Assembly: GCA_021782815.1 (NCBI GenBank)
Contig: JAJXUO010000001.1
Span: forward strand, 1-64,000
Origin: Pseudomonadota bacterium
GTDB lineage: Bacteria > Pseudomonadota > Alphaproteobacteria > Rhodospirillales > Magnetospirillaceae
Length of the DNA: 64,000 nucleotides
Direction of reading: 5' to 3'
Shown here: positions 25,614 to 35,126 of the stretch, piece after piece
How positions within the stretch are numbered: the stretch's first letter is position 1
Layout of the letters: every line of letters begins with the position of its first letter
Translations under genes and position numbers: made by a program
Notes under the pieces: model-generated
The model's database searches: none
What the model was told of the DNA's origin: nothing
What the model saw: only the letters and a program-made list of their open reading frames with translations

Positions 25614-28600
25614 TACTCCGCCGCCCGCGCCGTTACCGGGTGGGGCAGGCGGCTCAGCATTTCCTTCGGCACCACCTGCCAGAAGCAGCCGCGTTCGCGG
25701 TGCCAATGGGCCAGGATCTCCTGGGCATGGGCCGACTGGGTTTCCTGGGCATGCTGGCGGATCAGATCCAGCAGCCGATCCTCCCAGTAATTGACCTCGA
25801 TGCGCTGATAGACCACCGATTCCGGATTGACGCGGTGCTGGAAACTGCCGTCCGGATCGTAGACGAAAGCCATGCCGCCGGTCATTCCGGCAGCGAAATT
25901 GGCCCCCACCGCCCCCAGGATGACGGCGGTGCCGCCGGTCATGTACTCGCAGCCGTTGGAGCCGCAGCCCTCCACCACCACATCGGCGCCGGAATTGCGC
26001 ACGGCGAAGCGTTCCCCGGCCTGACCGGCGGCGAACAGCTTGCCCGCCGTGGCGCCGTAGAGCACCGTATTGCCGATGATGGTGTTTTCGTTGGTCTTGA
26101 GCGGGCTCGACACCGGCGGACGGATGACGATCATGCCGCCCGACAGGCCCTTGCCCACATAGTCGTTGGCATCGCCGAACATTTCCAGGCGCAGGCCCTG
26201 CACCGCCCAGGCCCCCAGCGACTGCCCGGCCGAACCGCGCAGGCGCACGGTGATATGGCCGGGCTGCAGCCCGAACATGCCGTAGCGCTTGGTGATCATG
26301 TGCGACAGCTTGGTGCCGATGGCGCGATGGGTGTTGCGCACCGTGTAGGTGAGCTGCATCTTCTCGCCCTCCTCCAGCGCCGGACGGGCGTCGGCGATGA
26401 TCTGGGCGTCCAGGGTTTCCGGCACCTCGTTGCGCCCCTCCAGGGTGCAATAGCGCGGGAACCCGCCGGAATCGGCCTGGGCCAGCAGCGGATTGAGGTC
26501 AAGATCGTCGAGATGGGCCGAACCGCGGCTGACCTGGGCCAGAAGGTCGGAACGGCCGATGATGTCCTCGAGCTTCTTCACCCCCAGACCGGCGAGAATT
26601 TCACGCACCTCCTCGGCGACGAAGCTGAACAGGTTGACCACCTTTTCCGGAGTGCCGGTGAACTTCTTGCGCAGATCGGCATCCTGGGTGCACACCCCCA
26701 CCGGACAGGTGTTGGAGTGGCACTGGCGCACCATGATGCAGCCCATGGCCACCAGCGAGGTGGTGCCGATGCCGAACTCCTCGGCCCCCAGCATGGCGGC
26801 GATGACGATGTCGCGCCCGGTCTTCAGGCCGCCGTCGGTCCTGAGCTTCACGCGGTGGCGCAAACGGTTCAGGGTCAGCACCTGATGCACTTCGGAGAGG
26901 CCCATTTCCCAGGGCAGGCCGGCGAACTTGATGGAGGTTTGCGGGCTGGCGCCGGTGCCGCCCACATTGCCCGACACCAGGATGATGTCGGCCTTGGCCT
27001 TGGCCACACCGGCGGCAATGGTGCCGATCCCTGAGCGGCTGACCAGCTTGACGCAAACCTTGGCCACCGGATTGATCTGCTTCAGATCGTAGATGAGCTG
27101 GGCCAGATCCTCGATGGAATAGATATCGTGATGCGGCGGCGGACTGATCAGGGTGACGCCGGGGGTGGCGTGGCGCAGCTTGGCGATCTCCACCGTCACC
27201 TTGAAGCCGGGCAGCTGGCCGCCCTCGCCGGGCTTGGCGCCCTGGGCCACCTTGATTTCGATCTCGCGGCAGTTCTTCAGATATTCGGCGGTCACGCCGA
27301 AACGGCCCGACGCCACCTGCTTGATGGCCGAATTGGCGTTGTCGCCGTTGGTGGCGGGCTTGTAGCGGCTGGGATCCTCGCCGCCCTCGCCCGACACCGA
27401 CTTGGAGCCGATGCGGTTCATGGCGATGTTCAAGGTGCCGTGCGCCTCGGGCGACAGCGCCCCCAGGCTCATGCCCGGGGTGATGAAGCGCTTGCGCACC
27501 TCGGTGATGCTTTCCACCTCGTCGGTGGAAATGGCCGGACCGGCGGGCTGATATTCCAGAAGGTCGCGCAGACTGATGGGCGGCAGCTTGCGCAGGCCCT
27601 CGGAATAGCGCTTGTAAAGGGTATAGCTGTCGCTGCTGACGGCGCTTTGCAGGGTGTGGATCAGGGTGCCGTCGAAACTGTGGCTCTCGCCGCCCTTGCG
27701 CACGCGATAGAAACTGCCCACCGGCAGGGTGACGGTGCCCTCGCCCCAGGCGCGGCGGTGCATCTCGATCATCTTGTGCTGGATGCCGGTGAGGCCCAGA
27801 CCGGAAATGCGCGAGCTCATGCCGGGGAAGAATTCCGCCACCAGGGCGCGCGACAGGCCCACCGCCTCGAAGCAATAGCCGCCGCGATAGCTGGAGATCA
27901 CCGAAATGCCCATCTTCGACATGATCTTCAGCAGGCCCTGATCCACCGCATGCTTGTAGCGGCGCATGCAGGCTTCCAGGGTAAGGCCGGGGAACAGGCC
28001 GCGGCGATGGCGGTCGGCGATGCTTTCCTGGGCCATGTAGGCGTTGACGGTGGTGGCGCCGACGCCGATCAGCACGGCGAAATACTGCACATCCAGGCAT
28101 TCGCCCGAGCGCACGTTGAGCGAGGTGAAGGTGCGCAGCTGCTGGCGCACCAAGTAGGTGTGCACGGCGCCCGCCGCCAGGATCATGGGAATGGCGGCGC
28201 GGTTGGGGCCGTTCTGTTCATCCGAGAGGATGACGTGGGTGCAGCCGCCGCGCACGGCGTCCTCGGCCTCGCGCTTGATGCGCTGCAGGGCGTCGGCCAG
28301 GGCGTGATCGCCGCCGTTGGGATCGAAGGTGCAATCGATCTCGGCGGCGGTATCGCCCATATAGGCGCGCATGGCCTGGAATTCGGCGGTGGACAGCACC
28401 GGGCTTTCCAGCTGCAGCATGTCGCACTGGCTTTCCTCCTCGTCGAGGATATTGCCGAGATTGCCCAACCGGGTCTTCAGGCTCATCACCCGGCTTTCGC
28501 GCAAGCTGTCGATGGGCGGATTGGTCACCTGGCTGAAGGTCTGGCGGAAATAATGGTGCAGGCCGCGATACTGGTCCGACAGCACCGCCAGCGGCGCGTC

Positions 28601-30142
28601 GTCGCCCATGGAGCCGATGGCCTCCTTGGCGTCCTCGACCATGGGCTGCAGGATCAGCTCCAGATCCTCCATGGTGATGCCGTAGCCGAACTGGCGGCGG
28701 CGCAGATCGTCGCCCGAGAGGGTCGAGGGCTCGGGGGCGTCGGTGCGGATCAGACTGTCGAGCTGGGTGCAGCGCTTGACCCACTGGCCGTAGGGGCGGC
28801 GGGCCGCCAGCATGTCCTTGAGGGGGCCGTCCTTATAGAAGGCGCCGGCCTTGAGATCGACGCCGATCATCTGACCGGGGCCGACGCGGCCCTTTTCCAC
28901 CACATCCTGTTCGGGAATGCGCACCATGCCGGTTTCCGAACCGACGATGAGCAGGCCGTCGCGGCTGATGGTGTAGCGCATGGGACGCAGGCCGTTGCGG
29001 TCCATGCCCGCCACCACCCAGCGGCCATCGGTGGCGCACAGGGCGGCCGGACCGTCCCACGGTTCGATGACGCTGTTGCAATAGCTGAAGAAATCGCGGT
29101 GCGACTGCGGCATGGTGGCGTTGGCGCCCAAAGATTCCGGCACCAGCATGCATTTCACCAGCGGCGCCTGACGCCCGGCCCGCACCATCAGCTCGAAGAC
29201 GTTGTCGAGGGCGGCGGAATCCGAGCCCCCGGCCTGCACCACCGGCTTGATGTCGGCGATATGCTCGCCCAGGGTCTCATGCGCCAGCCGGGTTTCGTGG
29301 CTTTTCATCCAATTGAGATTGCCGTTCAGCGTGTTGATTTCGCCGTTATGGGCCAACATGCGGAAGGGCTGGGCCAGACGCCAGGTGGGGAAGGTGTTGG
29401 TGGAATAGCGCTGGTGGTAGATGGCGAAGGACGAGACGAAGCGCGCGTCCAGAAGGTCGGGATAGAACACCGAAAGCTGTTCGGCCAGGAACATGCCCTT
29501 GTAGATCACCGAGCGGCAGGACAGCGAACAGATATAGAAATCGGCGATATGCTCGGCCAGCACCGCCTTTTCGATGCGGCGGCGGATGATGTAGAGCTCG
29601 GTCTCGAAGGTCTGCTCGTCCACATTGCGGTTGTTGGCCACCATGATCTGCTCGATCTCGGGCCGGGTGGCGTTGGCCTTCTCGCCGATCACCGACACGT
29701 TCACCGGCACCTGGCGCCAGCCGTAGATGGTGTAGCCGAACTTCAGGATCTCGCTTTCCACGATGGAACGGCAGCGTTCCTGGGCGCCGAGATCGGTTTT
29801 GGGCAGGAAGCACATGCCCACGGCCAGACGGCCGGGCACCGGCTCGTGACCCTGGTGGCGGATATGATCCTTGAAGAAATCCTGGGGAATTTCCACGTGA
29901 ATGCCGGCGCCGTCGCCGGTCTTGCCGTCGGCGTCCACGGCGCCGCGATGGAACAGCACCTTCAGGGCCTCGATGCCGGCCACCACCACGGCGCGGCGCG
30001 GCTTGCCGTCCAGCGCCGCCACCAGGCCGACGCCGCAGGCGTCGTGCGGAGTGGTGTCGATACCGGCCTGCTCCAGGAGGGCGCGGTTCTTTTCATACTG
30101 CTCGACGAACAGCTCGCCTTCGGTGCGGATGATCTTGCTCAT
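25613..30142 (-). CDS. gltB: Glutamate synthase (NADPH) large subunit
   Basis: 1509 aa. Transfers the amide of glutamine to 2-oxoglutarate. The maturing Cys (Cys36, in HDACGVGLVA) follows a 35-residue propeptide and is the Ntn glutaminase nucleophile. Downstream are the central and FMN-binding barrel domains (VSGEGGEDPSRY, SGNVGGTGASP), the 3Fe-4S cysteines in CIMVRQCHSNTCPVGVC, and the C-terminal beta-helix (GNTVLYGATAG). ATG 30142 was chosen over 30160 for AGAGGAC upstream. Follows gltD by 14 bp. The stop codon abuts a repeat element. Confidence 0.97.
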   Translation of the reverse strand: MSKIIRTEGELFVEQYEKNRALLEQAGIDTTPHDACGVGLVAALDGKPRRAVVVAGIEALKVLFHRGAVDADGKTGDGAGIHVEIPQDFFKDHIRHQGHEPVPGRLAVGMCFLPKTDLGAQERCRSIVESEILKFGYTIYGWRQVPVNVSVIGEKANATRPEIEQIMVANNRNVDEQTFETELYIIRRRIEKAVLAEHIADFYICSLSCRSVIYKGMFLAEQLSVFYPDLLDARFVSSFAIYHQRYSTNTFPTWRLAQPFRMLAHNGEINTLNGNLNWMKSHETRLAHETLGEHIADIKPVVQAGGSDSAALDNVFELMVRAGRQAPLVKCMLVPESLGANATMPQSHRDFFSYCNSVIEPWDGPAALCATDGRWVVAGMDRNGLRPMRYTISRDGLLIVGSETGMVRIPEQDVVEKGRVGPGQMIGVDLKAGAFYKDGPLKDMLAARRPYGQWVKRCTQLDSLIRTDAPEPSTLSGDDLRRRQFGYGITMEDLELILQPMVEDAKEAIGSMGDDAPLAVLSDQYRGLHHYFRQTFSQVTNPPIDSLRESRVMSLKTRLGNLGNILDEEESQCDMLQLESPVLSTAEFQAMRAYMGDTAAEIDCTFDPNGGDHALADALQRIKREAEDAVRGGCTHVILSDEQNGPNRAAIPMILAAGAVHTYLVRQQLRTFTSLNVRSGECLDVQYFAVLIGVGATTVNAYMAQESIADRHRRGLFPGLTLEACMRRYKHAVDQGLLKIMSKMGISVISSYRGGYCFEAVGLSRALVAEFFPGMSSRISGLGLTGIQHKMIEMHRRAWGEGTVTLPVGSFYRVRKGGESHSFDGTLIHTLQSAVSSDSYTLYKRYSEGLRKLPPISLRDLLEYQPAGPAISTDEVESITEVRKRFITPGMSLGALSPEAHGTLNIAMNRIGSKSVSGEGGEDPSRYKPATNGDNANSAIKQVASGRFGVTAEYLKNCREIEIKVAQGAKPGEGGQLPGFKVTVEIAKLRHATPGVTLISPPPHHDIYSIEDLAQLIYDLKQINPVAKVCVKLVSRSGIGTIAAGVAKAKADIILVSGNVGGTGASPQTSIKFAGLPWEMGLSEVHQVLTLNRLRHRVKLRTDGGLKTGRDIVIAAMLGAEEFGIGTTSLVAMGCIMVRQCHSNTCPVGVCTQDADLRKKFTGTPEKVVNLFSFVAEEVREILAGLGVKKLEDIIGRSDLLAQVSRGSAHLDDLDLNPLLAQADSGGFPRYCTLEGRNEVPETLDAQIIADARPALEEGEKMQLTYTVRNTHRAIGTKLSHMITKRYGMFGLQPGHITVRLRGSAGQSLGAWAVQGLRLEMFGDANDYVGKGLSGGMIVIRPPVSSPLKTNENTIIGNTVLYGATAGKLFAAGQAGERFAVRNSGADVVVEGCGSNGCEYMTGGTAVILGAVGANFAAGMTGGMAFVYDPDGSFQHRVNPESVVYQRIEVNYWEDRLLDLIRQHAQETQSAHAQEILAHWHRERGCFWQVVPKEMLSRLPHPVTARAAE

Positions 30143-30156
30143 GGTGAGTCCTCTGC

Positions 30157-31593
30157 TCACGAGGCCTGGGCGCCGACGGCGCGGCCCTGGATGAAATCAT
30201 GAATGGCGGCGGCGGCGGCGCGGCCGTCGCGGATGGCCCACACCACCAGCGAGGCGCCGCGCGCGATATCGCCGGCGGCGAACACGCCGGGCAGGCTGGT
30301 GCTCTGGCTGACGGCATCAACACCGACGGTGCCCCAGCGGCTGACCGCCAGATCGGGGCTGCCGAACAGCGCCGGCACGTCCTCGGGGTCGAAGCCCAGG
30401 GCCTTGATGACCAGATCGGCCTTGACCTCGAAGGCCGAGCCCTCCACCGGGGTGGGCACCTGGCGGCCCGAGGCGTCGGCCGTGCCCAGATGCATCTTGA
30501 CGCAGCGCACCGTCTGCGCCCGGCCCTTGCCCAGCACCGCTTCGGGCGCCGCCTGCCAAACGAACTCCACGCCCTCCTCCTCGGCATGGGCCACCTCGCG
30601 CTGCGAGCCCGGCATGTTGGCGCGATCGCGGCGATAGAGGCACTTCACCGATTTGGCCCCCTGGCGAATGGCGGTGCGCACGCAGTCCATGGCGGTATCG
30701 CCGCCGCCGATCACCACCACCGCCTTGCCGGCGGCGTTCAAGGTACCGTCGGCATAGGCCGGCACGCTGTCGCCCAATCCGGCCTTGTTGCTGGCGATGA
30801 GATAATCGAGGGCAGCGTGCACGCCGTCGAGCTCGGCCCCGGCCACCTCGAGGGGGCGGGCCTTGTAAACGCCGGTGGCGATAAGCACGGCGTCGTGGCG
30901 CTGCCGCAGCTCTTCCAGGCTGGCATCACGCCCCACCTCGAAGCCCAGATGAAACACCACGCCGCCCTCGGCCAGCAGCCGGGTGCGGCGCTCCACCACC
31001 GCCTTGTCGAGCTTGAAGCCGGGAATGCCGTAGATGAGCAGCCCGCCGGCGCGGTCCTGGCGTTCGTAGACATGCACCTGATAGCCCAGCGTGCGCAACT
31101 GATCGGCGGCGGCCAGTCCGGCCGGGCCGGAGCCGATGATGCCCACCGACTGCGCCTTCTCGGCCAGCGGCCGGGGCGGGCGCACCCAGCCTTTTTCCCA
31201 GGCGGTATCGGTGATGTATTTTTCCACGGCGCCGATGGTGACGTTGCGGTGCCCGCTTTGCTCCAAAACGCAGGAGCCTTCGCACAGACGGTCCTGCGGG
31301 CAGATGCGGCCGCAGATTTCGGGAAAGTTGTTGGTGGCCGACGACAGACCGTAGGCCTCTTCCAGGCGACCGGCGGCGGTCAGCATCAGCCAGTCGGGGA
31401 TGTTATTGGCCACCGGGCAGTGGATCTGACAGAAGGGAATGCCGCACTGCTCGCAGCGCGAGGCCTGGCTGGCGGCGCGGCTGTCGTCGAACGGACGGTA
31501 AATCTCGTCGAAATCGGCTTTCCGCTCGCCCGGCGTCCGCTTGTCGGGCATGACCTGGGGCAACGTGATGAATTGCAGCATTTTCGACGGCAT
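30157..31593 (-). CDS. gltD: Glutamate synthase (NADPH) small subunit
   Basis: 478 aa. Passes electrons from NADPH through FAD and two 4Fe-4S clusters to GltB. N-terminal cysteine clusters CEQCGIPFCQIHCP and CGRICPQDRLCEGSC, FAD site GIIGSGPAGLAAA, NADPH site VVVIGGGDTAMDC, and the closing FAD motif GVFAAGDIARG. ATG at 31593 has GGGAGC upstream. First gene of gltDB; the 263-bp region before it also holds the start of the divergent UppP-like gene and is unusually AT-rich around 31660-31720. Confidence 0.96.
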   Translation of the reverse strand: MPSKMLQFITLPQVMPDKRTPGERKADFDEIYRPFDDSRAASQASRCEQCGIPFCQIHCPVANNIPDWLMLTAAGRLEEAYGLSSATNNFPEICGRICPQDRLCEGSCVLEQSGHRNVTIGAVEKYITDTAWEKGWVRPPRPLAEKAQSVGIIGSGPAGLAAADQLRTLGYQVHVYERQDRAGGLLIYGIPGFKLDKAVVERRTRLLAEGGVVFHLGFEVGRDASLEELRQRHDAVLIATGVYKARPLEVAGAELDGVHAALDYLIASNKAGLGDSVPAYADGTLNAAGKAVVVIGGGDTAMDCVRTAIRQGAKSVKCLYRRDRANMPGSQREVAHAEEEGVEFVWQAAPEAVLGKGRAQTVRCVKMHLGTADASGRQVPTPVEGSAFEVKADLVIKALGFDPEDVPALFGSPDLAVSRWGTVGVDAVSQSTSLPGVFAAGDIARGASLVVWAIRDGRAAAAAIHDFIQGRAVGAQAS

Positions 31594-31856
31594 GGCCGTG
31601 GGCTCCCATCAGGATGAATGCCCGGCAAGGGCGGAAACGAGCCTGTGATAGGGCAGATTTTAGCGGAAATCCAGGGAAAAACGTAAAATAGGGAACATAT
31701 ACTGACCTATTTTTCCCGAAATGCCACCGTAGACCCGCGGCGCCTGCGGGCGCCGCCGTAACATGGCCGAATAATAGTCTCATATCGGGCCTATTTCGGC
31801 GATTTTTATGGTCGCCCCCCTATGCTATAAGCCCATCACCAGGGGGTACCGAAGCC

Positions 31857-32642
31857 TTGCATCCACTAGACCTTGTAGATGTCGTGATCCTCGCCCTGAT
31901 CCAGGGCGCCGCCGCCGTGCTGCCCATTGATGCCGGCGCCCACGCCCAGCTTTTGGCCCATCTCACCGGTTGGAAGGCCGGGTCCATCATCATCGCCGTG
32001 CAGGTGGGCGCGCTGCTGGCGCTGCTGTTATGGCTGTGGCGCGATGTGGCGTTGATCGGACAAGGCCTGTGGAAATTACGCAAGGCCCGGGTGGAAGCCG
32101 GCGCCCGTTTGCTGGGCAAGGCCCTGATCGCCGCCGTGCCCTGGATCGTCGCCGACAGCCTGCTGCCGCCGCTGTCGTTCCACCTGCTGGCGGTGGGGCT
32201 GATCACCGTGGCCTGCGCCCTGCTGATGGCCGCCATCGACCTGATGAGCATGACGGTGAAACGCATCGAGCACCTCACCCCCGCCGAAGCGGGACTGATC
32301 GGCGGTTTGCAGTGGCTGGCGCTGATCCCCGGTGTCGGCCGGGTGGCGGTGGCCCTGACCACCGCCCGCCTTATCGGCCTGGAACGTCCGGCCGCCTACC
32401 GCTTCATGCTGCTGGCCACCACGCCGGTGCTGATGTTCGGTATCGGCCGCAATCTTTTTTATTTCGCCGCGCACGGCGCCTCGCCCAGCGGGGCCGATTT
32501 GCTGACCGCCGCCACCACCTTCACCCTGGTGCTGATCGCCGTCGCCCTGGCCAGCGCCTGGATCCGCCGGGCCGGGCTGTTCTTCTTCGCCTTCTACCGC
32601 TTCCTGGTGGGAGCGCTGATGATCTGGCTGGGTCTGATGTAA
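31857..32642 (+). CDS. UppP/BacA-like integral membrane protein, catalytic residues missing
   Basis: 261 aa, about seven or eight hydrophobic helices, same length and layout as undecaprenyl-diphosphate phosphatase. The two family motifs are recognisable but altered. Motif 1 reads QGAAAVLPIDAGAH (residues 16-29) where active enzymes have EGLTEFLPxSSxGH, so the catalytic Glu is Ala and the Ser pair is Asp-Ala; only the His remains. Motif 2 reads PGVGRVAVA instead of PGxSRSGxT; the Arg remains. Probably not a phosphatase, perhaps a lipid-carrier binding or transport relative. Starts with TTG, preceded by AGGGGGT. Followed by a strong terminator. Confidence 0.8.
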   Translation: MHPLDLVDVVILALIQGAAAVLPIDAGAHAQLLAHLTGWKAGSIIIAVQVGALLALLLWLWRDVALIGQGLWKLRKARVEAGARLLGKALIAAVPWIVADSLLPPLSFHLLAVGLITVACALLMAAIDLMSMTVKRIEHLTPAEAGLIGGLQWLALIPGVGRVAVALTTARLIGLERPAAYRFMLLATTPVLMFGIGRNLFYFAAHGASPSGADLLTAATTFTLVLIAVALASAWIRRAGLFFFAFYRFLVGALMIWLGLM

Positions 32643-32643
32643 C

Positions 32644-32684
32644 AAATGAGGCCGGGGAGAACGCCCCCCCGGCCTCATTTCTTG
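32644..32684. terminator. Bidirectional terminator
   Basis: Perfect 14-bp stem AAATGAGGCCGGGG / CCCCGGCCTCATTT with an A-run before and TTTCTT after, located between the convergent UppP-like and NDUFA9-like genes. Confidence 0.9.
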
Positions 32685-32702
32685 GTCCGCTCCCGCCGCC
32701 GG

Positions 32703-33707
32703 TTACACCGGCTGCTGGTGGACGTAAGGGTTGATGTAGCGCGACAGATAGGTGGGCAGCACCACCTCGGCGGCGGTGGGCGCGATGCCGAGATCGGCCA
32801 GGCCGGGGGCGGTGCCGTCAGTCACATTGTCCACCGCCAGCAGCTTGACCTGATCGGGGGTCAGCGGCGGCTTGGGCAGGAACTGCAGCACCGCGGCCAG
32901 CATCTTGGCGGCCAGCATCGGCTTGGGCACGATCAGGCGCTTGCGGCCCGAGGCGGCCAGGGTCATCTCCAGGATCCGCTTCATGCTGTAGACGCTGGGG
33001 CCGCCCAGTTCATAGGTGCGGCCCTGGGCGTCGGTCCGCTCGGCGGCGGCCACCACCGCCTGCGCCACATCGCCCACATAGACCGGCTGGAACTTGGTGC
33101 CGCCCGAACCGAACAGATCGATGCCGCAGGGAATCTTGCCGCAGAAGCGCGGCCGCAGGCCGTCGGTCACGAACACCGGCAGCACCGGGCTGACGGTGGC
33201 CAGGGCGGCGAAGCGGTTGAAGAAATCGTCCTCGGGGCCGAACACCACGCTGGGGCGGAGGATGGTGGCGGTGGGGAAGGCGGCGCGCACCGCCTCCTCG
33301 CCCGCCGCCTTGCTGCGGGCATAGGCCGACGCCGAGGTGGCGCTGGCCCCCAGGGCCGAAACATGCACCAGCCGCGCCACCCCGGCGGCGGCGGCGGCGG
33401 CGGCCACCCGTCCAGCGGCCTCCTCGTGCAGGGCCTTGAAGCTGCGCTTGCCGCGCGACACCAGCACCCCCACCAGATTGACCACCAGATCGGCGCCCCG
33501 CACCATGGTGGCCACCGAGGCGTCGTTACTTATATTGGCATGCACCGGCACCACCTGGCCCACCTCGCCCAGGGGCTTCAGGAAGGCGGCGCCCTCGGCG
33601 TCGCGCACGGCGACGCGCACGCGCCAGCCCTGCCGGGCCAGATGCTGAACCACATGACGGCCGATAAAACCCGATCCGCCAAAAACCACAGCCAGGCGAC
33701 TTGCCAT
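32703..33707 (-). CDS. NDUFA9-like NAD(P)-binding SDR protein
   Basis: 334 aa atypical short-chain dehydrogenase. N-terminal Rossmann motif VVFGGSGFIGRHVV, then NLVGVL, HVSALGAS, a YARSK in the active-site Tyr-x-x-x-Lys position, and RPSVVFGPEDDFFNRFA. This pattern is that of the complex I NDUFA9 subunit family found in alphaproteobacteria. Association with NADH dehydrogenase or quinone metabolism is by family. ATG 33707 has GGGAGAGGA upstream. Confidence 0.85.
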   Translation of the reverse strand: MASRLAVVFGGSGFIGRHVVQHLARQGWRVRVAVRDAEGAAFLKPLGEVGQVVPVHANISNDASVATMVRGADLVVNLVGVLVSRGKRSFKALHEEAAGRVAAAAAAAGVARLVHVSALGASATSASAYARSKAAGEEAVRAAFPTATILRPSVVFGPEDDFFNRFAALATVSPVLPVFVTDGLRPRFCGKIPCGIDLFGSGGTKFQPVYVGDVAQAVVAAAERTDAQGRTYELGGPSVYSMKRILEMTLAASGRKRLIVPKPMLAAKMLAAVLQFLPKPPLTPDQVKLLAVDNVTDGTAPGLADLGIAPTAAEVVLPTYLSRYINPYVHQQPV

Positions 33708-33866
33708 TGTTCCTCTCCCCTGCATTGATGCGGTCATCTGGAAACGTGGCAGCAAGCTAGAACACCACGGCCGGGGTTTCAACTGCCGCATAGGGCGGAA
33801 AAGCGGCTCTTTTTCCCCATGGCGCACTTTTTTCGCCGCCTTGCGCAAAAAACTTCACGAAAGTGT

Positions 33867-33895
33867 TTGACAAGCCCCTCGGCTCCGGATATTTC
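33867..33895 (+). promoter_or_regulatory. Sigma-70-type promoter for tRNA-Leu
   Basis: TTGACA (33867-33872), 17-bp spacer, TATTTC (33890-33895), about 80 bp upstream of the mature tRNA 5' end on the same strand. Good -35, moderate -10. Confidence 0.5.
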
Positions 33896-33974
33896 TCTGG
33901 CCCTCGGCACGGCCGGGCAGGCAGCGAAAAACAAGTTTTAGGCTTGTAGATCAAAGCGTTAGCCCGGACCCTAT

Positions 33975-34061
33975 GCCCAGGTGGCGGAATTGGTAGACGC
34001 GCTAGATTCAGGTTCTAGTGGCCGAAAGGTCGTGGAAGTTCGAGTCTTCTCCTGGGCACCA
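33975..34061 (+). tRNA. tRNA-Leu (CAG)
   Basis: 87 nt. Acceptor stem GCCCAGG/CCTGGGC, D-loop TGGTAGACGC, anticodon stem-loop CTAGA-TTCAGGT-TCTAG giving anticodon CAG, a long variable arm typical of class II tRNAs, T-loop TTCGAGT, and an encoded CCA end. It reads CUG, the dominant Leu codon in this window. Confidence 0.97.
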
Positions 34062-34152
34062 ATCTTCCCGTCGGCGGAAGGGGTTTCCCCTTCCGCCGGG
34101 GAAGGCCGGAACGCTTCCGGAAAAATATCGTAGCGTCGAGGGGCTTCCGTCC

Positions 34153-34764
34153 GTGGCCATTCATTATCATTCCTATGATCTGTCCGAGGACGTCGCCTTC
34201 AACGGCTCCGTCGCCATCGACACCGAAACCATGGGCCTGTCGCTGCAACGCGACCGTCTGTGCGTGATCCAACTGTCGGCCGGCGACGGCGATGCGCATC
34301 TGGTGCACTTCCCCACGCCCGATTACGCCGCCCCCCGCCTGCGCGCCCTGCTGGCCGATGGCGGCGTCGCCAAGCTGTTCCATTTCGCCCGCTTCGATCT
34401 GGCGATGATCCAGAAGCATTTCGGGGTGATCTGCCAGACCGTCTATTGCACCAAGGTGGCCAGCAAGCTCTGCCGCACCAACTGCGACCGCCATGGCCTG
34501 CGCGATCTGTGCCGCGATCTTCTGGGCGTGGATCTTTCGAAGCAGCAGCAGACCTCGGACTGGGGCGCCCCCCGCCTCAGCGAGGAGCAGATGGCCTATG
34601 CCGCCTCGGACGTCCTGCATCTGCACGCCCTGAAGGCGCGGCTGGATCCGCTGCTGGAGCGGGAGGGGCGCAAACCCCTGGCCGAGGCCTGTTTCTCCTT
34701 CCTGCCCATCCGCGCCGCCCTCGATCTGGCCGGCTGGGGCGAGGAAGACATCTTTTCGCACTGA
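34153..34764 (+). CDS. rnd: Ribonuclease D-like 3'-5' exonuclease
   Basis: 203 aa, DEDD-family nuclease without the HRDC domains of long RNase D. The first exonuclease motif is VAIDTETMGL, the second HFARFDLAMI, the third MAYAASDVLHLHAL with the conserved Tyr and Asp. Start GTG at 34153 (GAGGGG upstream) was chosen because the open frame further upstream runs through the tRNA-Leu gene. Probably in tRNA or small RNA 3' processing. Confidence 0.9.
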   Translation: MAIHYHSYDLSEDVAFNGSVAIDTETMGLSLQRDRLCVIQLSAGDGDAHLVHFPTPDYAAPRLRALLADGGVAKLFHFARFDLAMIQKHFGVICQTVYCTKVASKLCRTNCDRHGLRDLCRDLLGVDLSKQQQTSDWGAPRLSEEQMAYAASDVLHLHALKARLDPLLEREGRKPLAEACFSFLPIRAALDLAGWGEEDIFSH

Positions 34765-34766
34765 GA

Positions 34767-34970
34767 GGCAATCGGGCGAAGCCGATTACCCTGGTTTTCA
34801 CATGTCCGCTCAGGCGCCGGGCGCTGGCGTGCCGCCAGCTTGGCTGTCCTCACTTATGCCTCCGCGTTACCGCTCCGGCAACGCTCCGGCGCCCTCAACG
34901 GGCTAGTCAGCCGCTGATAGCGGCTTCCATATGCGATCACCCTGGCAATCAGGCGAAGCCGATTACCCTG
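34767..34970. repeat. Direct repeats flanking a 150-bp noncoding segment
   Basis: A 27-bp unit beginning GGCAATCGGGCGAAG and ending CCGATTACCCTG occurs at 34767-34793 and again, with one change, at 34944-34970. The segment between them is GC-rich with several short dyads (e.g. AGCCGC...GCGGCT at 34911-34925) and no reading frame that resembles a protein. The whole intergenic stretch 34765-35126 holds nothing else I can support. Confidence 0.6.
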
Positions 34971-35126
34971 CGTCCCTCGCCGATTGCGCTTCTTTCCGCT
35001 CCGGGCACAGGATACAACTGCGTCGGATTGACCCATCGCAGGCCGGCACGCATACTGCCGGGCAAGAGACACGCCCCGCGCCGTTTCGGTCGCGGGCCTT
35101 TCAGCGTTTCAGGAACACCGCCGATC

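Noticed and set aside
33757-33954. 65-codon minus-strand frame between the SDR gene and tRNA-Leu
   Set aside because: No ribosome site, no recognisable content, and it lies over the tRNA promoter region.
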